Assembly: GCF_910577345.1 (NCBI RefSeq)
Contig: NZ_CAJTMT010000001.1
Location: 28,920-92,919 of the forward strand
DNA length: 64,000 nt
Origin: an uncultured Duncaniella sp.
Lineage (GTDB): Bacteria > Bacteroidota > Bacteroidia > Bacteroidales > Muribaculaceae
Direction of reading: 5' to 3'
This document shows positions 58,609 to 64,000 of the stretch, piece by piece (positions within the stretch are counted from its first letter, which is position 1; the number at the start of each line of letters is the position of its first letter). The position numbers and the translations under genes were made by a program. The notes under the pieces were generated by a model, which was not told the DNA's origin, searched no databases, and worked only from the letters and a program-made list of their open reading frames with translations.

Positions 58609-61600
58609 TTATTTCACTTTTTCCTCAACCCATTTGCGGGCATTGATGAAGGCATCAATCCACGGAGTGACTTCATCGGTGCGACGTGAAGCGGGATAGT
58701 AGCCACACTGCCAGGGGAAGATGGCGCGTTCGAGGTGAGGCATCATTGCCAGGTGACGGCCATCGGCAGAGCAGATACCTGCGACAGAGGCGCGAGAGCC
58801 GTTGGGATTGCCGGGATATGCGCTGTAGTTATACTTAGCAACGACGTTGTAGTCACCCATTGCCATCGGGAGGTTGAATTTGCCCTCGCCATGTGCAACC
58901 CAGATGCCGAGTTTGCTTCCTGAGAGCGAACCGAACATCACAGAGTTGTTTTCAGGGATGGTCACGCCAAGGAACTGTGATTCAAACTTATGACTGTCGT
59001 TGTGGAGCATCTTGGTCTTTTTGGGGTGCTCGGGATTGATGAGATTGAGCTCAATCATGAGCTGGCAACCGTTGCAGATACCGAGTGAGAGTGTATCCTC
59101 ACGGGCATAGAAGTTCTTGAGTGCACGCATTGCATTCTCGTTCCAGAGGAAGCCGGAAGCCCAGCCCTTTGCAGAGCCGAGAACGTCGGAGTTGGAGAAA
59201 CCGCCGCAGAACACAATCATGTTGACATCCTCAAGGTTCTCGCGTCCGCTCATGAGGTCGGTCATGTGGACATCCTTCACGTCGAATCCGGCGAGATAGA
59301 GAGAATAGGCCATCTCACGGTCGCCGTTCACGCCCTTTTCACGGATGATGGCTGCCTTGACACGGTCACCGTGGCCATCGCGACGGAGGGTGATGTCGCG
59401 GGAAGCGAGTTTGCCGTTGTAGTTTGAGGGGAAACGGTAGCGGATAGGCTGCTTCTTATAGTTGTCGAAACGGCTGCGGGCACACTTCTCACCGCTCTGG
59501 ATTGCATCCATGAGGTAGCTTGTGTGGAACCATACGTCGCGGAGATAATCGATTCCGAGCAGACGCTGGGTGCCGTTGTGATTGACGATGAGTGTACGTT
59601 CGTCGGTCGGAGCACCGATATGGCAGAAGCGTACTCCTGCTTTTGTAAGGATTTCGTCGACCGATGCGATTTTTGAAGCCTCAACCTGTGCAACAATGGC
59701 GGGATTCTCTGCGAAAAGTATCTTCACGAGATCAGTCTCGCCAAGATCTGCGAAGCCTGCAGTGTCAAGTTCGATGCCGCCGTCAGTATTGGCGAAAGCC
59801 ATTTCAAGAAGGGTGGTGACAAGACCTCCGGCAGAAACGTCGTGGGCAGCCATGAGCTTGCCGCGTTTCACAAGCGCCTGTACAGTCTCGAACGCCTTTA
59901 CGAATGCGTCGGTATCTGTCACTGTGGGTGCCTCCGAACCAAGTTTGCCCTGAGTCTGTGCGAGGGCCGAACCGCCGAGCTTGAGACTGTCGGATGAGAA
60001 GTCTATATAATATAGTATAGAGCCTTTCTTTCCGAGGACAGGGGAGAGGACCTTGCGGACATCGCTGACCTCACCTGCTGCGGAGATGATGACAGTGCCT
60101 GGAGCATATACCTTGTCGTTGCCGTATTTCTGTGTCATGGACAGTGAGTCCTTGCCGGTGGGGATATTCACACCGAGCTTGCAAGCGAAATCGGAGCAAG
60201 CTTCAACCGCACGGTAGAGAGCTGCGTCCTCGCCGGGGTTCTTGCAGGGCCACATCCAGTTGGCACTGAGCGAAAGACCTTTTATGCCGTCGCTCAGAGG
60301 GGCAGTAACGATATTGGTGAGTGCTTCTGCCACGGCTACGACCGAACCCTTTGCAGAGTCGATGAGTGCAACCTGCGGAGCATGGCCGATTGATGTAGCG
60401 ATGCCTTTTGTACCGCTGTAATCAAGGGCAACCACGCCGCAGTCGCTGAGTGGAAGCTGGATTTCACCTTGGCACTGCTGACGTGCGATTTTGCCGGTCA
60501 CGGAACGGTCAACCTTGTTGGTGAGCCAATCCTTACATGCAACGGCTTCGAGGCTGAGGACAGAGGCGGTGTAGCGCTCAATGTCATCTTCGTTATATTC
60601 ACCGTCAGTGTATGAAGTTTCGACAGTGTTGTCGACGAGTGTTGTCTTGGGTGAAGAACCGAACATGTCGGTCATGGCAAGGTCGATGGGTTTTACGCCG
60701 TCGGTCTGTTCAAATACGAAGCGGTGATCGCCGGTAGTCTCGCCAACGACATACATCGGAGCACGTTCGCGGTCAGCGATAGTGCGTACGAAATCAATGT
60801 CTTCTTTCTTAAGCACCATGCCCATGCGTTCCTGGCTTTCATTGCCGATGATTTCCTTGGATGAAAGGGTGTGGTCACCTACGGGAAGCGCACCGATTTC
60901 AATCTTACCGCCGGTCTCCTCGACAAGTTCGGAGAGGGCATTGAGATGGCCGCCTGCACCGTGGTCGTGGATGGAGACGATAGGATTGTTGTCGTTTTCG
61001 GCAAGCGCACGAATCACGTTGGATACACGTTTCTGCATTTCGGGGTTGGCACGCTGCACGGCGTTAAGCTCGATGCCCGAAGCATACTGTCCGGTCTCGA
61101 CTGACGATACAGCACCACCGCCCATGCCGATGCGATAGTTGTCACCACCCATCACAACGACAGCTTCGCCGGCTTCGGGTGTACCCTTGATGGCATCCTT
61201 GGCAGCTGCATATCCGACACCACCGGCGAGCATGATAACTTTGTCATAGGCATACATCTTGCCGTTTTCATCATGTTCGAAAGTGAGGAGTGAACCGCAG
61301 ATGAGAGGCTGACCGAACTTGTTGCCGAAGTCGGATGCTCCGTTTGAAGCCTTGATGAGAATCTCGGCGGGAGTCTGATAGAGCCAGGCACGGGGATTCA
61401 TCATGAGTTCCCAGGGATAGTTGCCGAGGCGGGGATAGGAAGTCATATAGACAGCCGTACCTGCGAGGGGAAGGCTGGCGCGGCCACCGCCGAGACGGTC
61501 GCGGATCTCACCACCACTACCTGTAGCGGCACCGTTGAACGGCTCGACAGTTGTCGGGAAGTTGTGGGTCTCGGCTTTGAGAGAGAGCACGGTTTTGAGG

Positions 61601-62310
61601 TCGCGCACTTCAAAAAAGTCAGAACGTTCGGGGTGAGTGGGGTAGAACTGAGCTACAGTCGGACCTTCAACGAACGCAACGTTGTCTTTATAGGCCGAAA
61701 CGAGTTTATTGGGGTTGACCTGTGAGGTCTTCTTGATAAGCTTGAATAAAGAAAGAGGTTTCTCTTCACCGTCGATGACGAACGAACCGTTGAAGATTTT
61801 GTGACGGCAATGTTCGCTATTGACCTGGGAGAAACCAAACACTTCACTGTCTGTGAGAGGACGGCCGAGGCGTTCTGCCAGCTCACGGAGATAATTCTCT
61901 TCTTCTGCGCTGAGAGCCAGACCCTCGCGTTTGTTATACTCACTGATGTCGGCGATATGCTCGATGGGAGCTGCAGTGGCCGATGTGGTGAACACCTTAG
62001 AATTGAGACCGTCGTAGAGACGCGACAGCATTTTGTCGAACGTCGGTTCGTCGGTTGTCACGCGATGAAACTCCTCGATGCGGGTGATTCCTTCGAGACC
62101 CATGTTCTGGGTGATTTCGACCGCATTTGTGCTCCACGGTGTGATCATCTCTTTACGAGGACCGACGAAGCGGCCCTTTACTGAAGTTGAGGTGAGGGGA
62201 GTAGCACCGTCGAAGAGCCATTGGAGTTTTTCTTTTTCTTCGTCTGAAAACTTGTGGCTTGTTTCAACAGCATAAATAAGGTTTGCACCTTTTTTGAAAA
62301 ATACGACCAT
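58609..62310 (-). CDS. purL: Phosphoribosylformylglycinamidine synthase PurL (large single-chain form)
   Basis: PurL converts FGAR to FGAM with glutamine and ATP, the fourth step of purine synthesis. The ATG at 62310 (MVVFFKKGANLIYAVETS) is chosen, giving 1233 residues; the frame opens 34 codons upstream without a better start. The protein is the fused type: N-terminal adaptor, linker (FGFSQVNSEHCRHKIFNG), ATPase core (AETHNFPTTVEPFNGAATGSGGEIRD, VSIHDHGAGGHLNALSELVEE) and C-terminal glutaminase. The glutaminase nucleophile is the first Cys in SLGICNGCQLM, with the VFCGGFSNSDVLGSAKGW oxyanion region. This fused form makes separate purQ and purS unnecessary. It has a promoter like that of purH. 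Confidence 0.96.
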   Translation of the reverse strand: MVVFFKKGANLIYAVETSHKFSDEEKEKLQWLFDGATPLTSTSVKGRFVGPRKEMITPWSTNAVEITQNMGLEGITRIEEFHRVTTDEPTFDKMLSRLYDGLNSKVFTTSATAAPIEHIADISEYNKREGLALSAEEENYLRELAERLGRPLTDSEVFGFSQVNSEHCRHKIFNGSFVIDGEEKPLSLFKLIKKTSQVNPNKLVSAYKDNVAFVEGPTVAQFYPTHPERSDFFEVRDLKTVLSLKAETHNFPTTVEPFNGAATGSGGEIRDRLGGGRASLPLAGTAVYMTSYPRLGNYPWELMMNPRAWLYQTPAEILIKASNGASDFGNKFGQPLICGSLLTFEHDENGKMYAYDKVIMLAGGVGYAAAKDAIKGTPEAGEAVVVMGGDNYRIGMGGGAVSSVETGQYASGIELNAVQRANPEMQKRVSNVIRALAENDNNPIVSIHDHGAGGHLNALSELVEETGGKIEIGALPVGDHTLSSKEIIGNESQERMGMVLKKEDIDFVRTIADRERAPMYVVGETTGDHRFVFEQTDGVKPIDLAMTDMFGSSPKTTLVDNTVETSYTDGEYNEDDIERYTASVLSLEAVACKDWLTNKVDRSVTGKIARQQCQGEIQLPLSDCGVVALDYSGTKGIATSIGHAPQVALIDSAKGSVVAVAEALTNIVTAPLSDGIKGLSLSANWMWPCKNPGEDAALYRAVEACSDFACKLGVNIPTGKDSLSMTQKYGNDKVYAPGTVIISAAGEVSDVRKVLSPVLGKKGSILYYIDFSSDSLKLGGSALAQTQGKLGSEAPTVTDTDAFVKAFETVQALVKRGKLMAAHDVSAGGLVTTLLEMAFANTDGGIELDTAGFADLGETDLVKILFAENPAIVAQVEASKIASVDEILTKAGVRFCHIGAPTDERTLIVNHNGTQRLLGIDYLRDVWFHTSYLMDAIQSGEKCARSRFDNYKKQPIRYRFPSNYNGKLASRDITLRRDGHGDRVKAAIIREKGVNGDREMAYSLYLAGFDVKDVHMTDLMSGRENLEDVNMIVFCGGFSNSDVLGSAKGWASGFLWNENAMRALKNFYAREDTLSLGICNGCQLMIELNLINPEHPKKTKMLHNDSHKFESQFLGVTIPENNSVMFGSLSGSKLGIWVAHGEGKFNLPMAMGDYNVVAKYNYSAYPGNPNGSRASVAGICSADGRHLAMMPHLERAIFPWQCGYYPASRRTDEVTPWIDAFINARKWVEEKVK

Positions 62311-62381
62311 AAGTGAAATATGCAATGAATGGAGTAAAAATCGTGAGTTGAAAAGTGGATGCATGAGGGCATTCTTCGCAA

Positions 62382-62412
62382 CAAAGTTACGATAAATCTC
62401 GCATATCACCAA
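62382..62412 (-). promoter_or_regulatory. purL promoter
   Basis: On the minus strand, TTG (62410-62412) and TAACTTTG (62382-62389) are 20 nt apart. The -7 box is identical to the one before purH. The leader is about 65 nt. Confidence 0.65.
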
Positions 62413-62441
62413 GAGTTGGAGGCTATTTAGAGAATTTGTCG

Positions 62442-62449
62442 TAACTTTG
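62442..62449 (+). promoter_or_regulatory. -7 box for the HAD phosphatase gene
   Basis: TAACTTTG on the plus strand, divergent from purL, implies a leader of about 120 nt. The leader holds an imperfect stem (about 62466-62496) and GCTC-CAAAA-GAGC near 62531-62543 followed by TTATTAT. No known riboswitch was recognised. Confidence 0.4.
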
Positions 62450-62575
62450 TCACATCAATGTCACCGGGCGACTCTGAAACGGTTTTTCGGAGTGCCGGAG
62501 CGGAATTTCCCTGAATAGAAAACTTTTTAGCTCCAAAAGAGCTTATTATACATAAACTATAAGCGTAAAAAGAAT

Positions 62576-63214
62576 ATGGACAATAAGAAAATAGGTGTAC
62601 TTTTTGACTTGGACGGCGTTCTTGTTGACAGTGAGGGTGAATACTCTGACTTCTGGGGCCCGATGGGCAGGAGATTCAATGTCCCGAGCCCGACATTTGC
62701 AGCCGACATCAAAGGTACGACCCTCGGTGAAATACTCCTCGCTTTTCCGGAGGATGCAAGGGAAGGGATTGTCGAGGAACTCCATGAATATGAAAAGGCC
62801 ATGAAGTATCCTTGGATTCCGGGTGCTGAAAAGTTCATCAATGAACTCCTTGCAGCCGGCATACCGTTTGCAATCGTCACCAGCAGTGATGACGTGAAGA
62901 TGGGTTATCTCTTTGCTGCCCATCCGGAGTTGCGCGACAAACTCACGGCTCTCGTGACAGGCTCTATGGTCAAACACAGCAAACCGAATCCTGAAGGTTA
63001 TCTTAAGGGCGCGGAACTGATCGGTGTCCCTATCGAGGATTGCTATGTGTTCGAGGATTCTTTACAGGGACTGGAGGCAGGAATGCGTTCGGGTGCGACT
63101 GTCATAGGCCTCGCCACCACCAATTCGCGTGAGAAATTAAAAGGAAGAGCCCACAAAATCATTGATGACTTTGCAGGCTTTACAATTGAACGGATGCGCG
63201 AAGTGACCCGTTGA
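62576..63214 (+). CDS. HAD-superfamily phosphatase (beta-phosphoglucomutase-like)
   Basis: A 212-residue HAD subfamily IA enzyme. Motif I is FDLDGVLVDSE (the first Asp is the nucleophile), motif II FAIVTSSDD, motif III the Lys in KPNPEGYLKGAE and motif IV VFEDSLQGLEAGMRSGA. A small helical cap lies between motifs I and II. This layout matches sugar-phosphate phosphatases or phosphoglucomutases; the substrate is not known. Single gene. Confidence 0.9.
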   Translation: MDNKKIGVLFDLDGVLVDSEGEYSDFWGPMGRRFNVPSPTFAADIKGTTLGEILLAFPEDAREGIVEELHEYEKAMKYPWIPGAEKFINELLAAGIPFAIVTSSDDVKMGYLFAAHPELRDKLTALVTGSMVKHSKPNPEGYLKGAELIGVPIEDCYVFEDSLQGLEAGMRSGATVIGLATTNSREKLKGRAHKIIDDFAGFTIERMREVTR

Positions 63215-63221
63215 TTTTTTC

Positions 63222-63256
63222 TCAGGAGACTACTGTCTGAGGGCAGAGCCTCCTGA
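63222..63256 (+). terminator. Hairpin between the HAD gene and nadC
   Basis: TCAGGAG (63222-63228) pairs with CTCCTGA (63250-63256), and CTGTC/GGCAG inside adds pairs. On the plus strand AAATTTATTTT follows. It probably serves the converging HAD gene; the signal is modest. Confidence 0.45.
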
Positions 63257-63260
63257 AAAT

Positions 63261-64000
63261 TTATTTTACAGCTTTGAAGCTCATGTCAAGTCCCTTGACA
63301 GAGTGGGTGAGCGCACCGACGGAGATGAAGTCGACACCACATTCTCCGTAATCGCGGAGTGTGTCGAGGGTGATGCCTCCTGATGATTCAATCTCAACGG
63401 CTCCATTGATGAGCTTGACAGCCTCGCGTGTGCGTTCGGGTGTGAAATTGTCGAGCATGATGCGGTCAACCCCGGCTTCAAGGGCCTGACGGATCTCATC
63501 CTCGTTGCGGACTTCAAGTTCGATTTTCAGATTCTTGCCCTTCTCGGCACAGTATTTGCGGGCGGCTTCGACAGCTTGCTTGATACCTCCTGCAAAATCC
63601 ACATGATTGTCCTTGATGAGAATCATGTCGAAAAGACCGATGCGATGGTTGCAACCGCCGCCGATGCGCACGGCCTCTTTTTCAAGCATACGCATACCCG
63701 GAGTGGTCTTGCGTGTGTCAAGCACTTTGGTCTTCAGACCGTCGAGACGCTGTTGGTACTTGGCTGTCTGGGTGGCGATGCCGCTCATGCGCTGCATGAT
63801 GTTGAGCATCACTCGCTCGGTCTGCAGGAGTGAACGGACACTTCCCTCGACTTCGAAGGCTATGTCGCCCGGCTTTACATGAGCTCCGTCATTGATGTAG
63901 ACAGTCATTTTAAGTTCGGGATCGAATTTCTCGAAAACTTTGCGGGCGATTTCAACGCCTGCAAGTATGCCTTCCTCCTTGACGATGAGACGCTGCACGC
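63261..64000 (-). CDS. nadC: Quinolinate phosphoribosyltransferase NadC (5' end outside window)
   Basis: NadC makes nicotinate mononucleotide from quinolinate and PRPP in de novo NAD synthesis. About 245 residues are in the window, against about 280 for the family. The first visible residues (QRLIVKEEGILAGVE) match the region around position 35-50 of typical NadC, so the start lies beyond the right edge, and the apparent GTG near 63998 is not a real start. Active-site segments are present: LDTRKTTPGMRMLEKEAVRIGGGCNHRIGL, IKDNH, ELEVRNEDE, MLDNF and ESSGGI. Confidence 0.95.
   Translation of the reverse strand, partial: VQRLIVKEEGILAGVEIARKVFEKFDPELKMTVYINDGAHVKPGDIAFEVEGSVRSLLQTERVMLNIMQRMSGIATQTAKYQQRLDGLKTKVLDTRKTTPGMRMLEKEAVRIGGGCNHRIGLFDMILIKDNHVDFAGGIKQAVEAARKYCAEKGKNLKIELEVRNEDEIRQALEAGVDRIMLDNFTPERTREAVKLINGAVEIESSGGITLDTLRDYGECGVDFISVGALTHSVKGLDMSFKAVK

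Overview
The window looks like chromosomal DNA of a Bacteroidales bacterium, most likely a gut Muribaculaceae (S24-7) relative. The reasons are: a SusC/SusD pair with surface lipoproteins; a giant SprA-type type IX secretion translocon; a Bacteroidota omega-like RNA polymerase subunit; glycine-lipid acyltransferases; and repeated promoter boxes of the form TTTG-N19-22-TAnnTTTG, with little Shine-Dalgarno sequence before starts. Base composition is moderate, apart from an AT-rich stretch near 32.3-33.1 kb. The family-level placement is inference. No tRNA, rRNA, CRISPR array, insertion sequence or prophage was seen.

Left part (0-19 kb) is mostly housekeeping on the minus strand: purH; rpsO; bamD with the omega-like subunit; htpG; the run panC-panD-ffh-folD-capA; and ftsK-lolA-trxB-GNAT. 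A secreted GHL10-type hydrolase and recR are on the plus strand. Two very small genes lie at 5.4-5.8 kb, beside a hairpin-rich spacer.

Middle part (19-33.5 kb) starts with a very large secreted PL11-type rhamnogalacturonan lyase carrying two LamG modules and a T9SS C-terminal signal. It is followed by flavodoxin, the 51-residue ribosomal protein L34 (rpmH), an outer membrane beta-barrel protein, a biotin-dependent oxaloacetate decarboxylase/pyruvate carboxylase-type subunit, an MBL hydrolase with rsmG, cvfB, an ABC-F ATPase and a Xre regulator. A roughly 1.2 kb AT-rich, repeat-rich non-coding stretch follows.

33.5-41 kb is a Sus-type uptake operon: susC, susD and two lipoproteins, with no hydrolase next to it. 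Its leader may carry an antisense RNA promoter. After galE comes a pseudouridine synthase-glsA-glsB operon for glycine lipids, then ruvA and the 7.4 kb sprA, whose real start may be a CTG codon. A Nim-like flavoprotein, a Gdx/SugE-type exporter and a divergent Crp-like regulator form a small stress-response island. The right end holds an ETF/acyl-CoA dehydrogenase operon, purL, a HAD phosphatase and the 3' part of nadC.

Functional links: SprA is the pore by which proteins such as the PL11 enzyme would leave the cell, so the window holds both a T9SS part and a likely substrate. BamD and LolA serve outer membrane biogenesis, which the SusC, SprA and beta-barrel proteins need. No clearly undescribed multi-gene system was found. 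The most unusual items are non-coding: a 37-nt-arm hairpin at 24.1 kb, palindrome-bounded units at 33.2 kb, a CIRCE-like palindrome before htpG, and a dispersed intergenic repeat shared by 1.8 and 33.4 kb.
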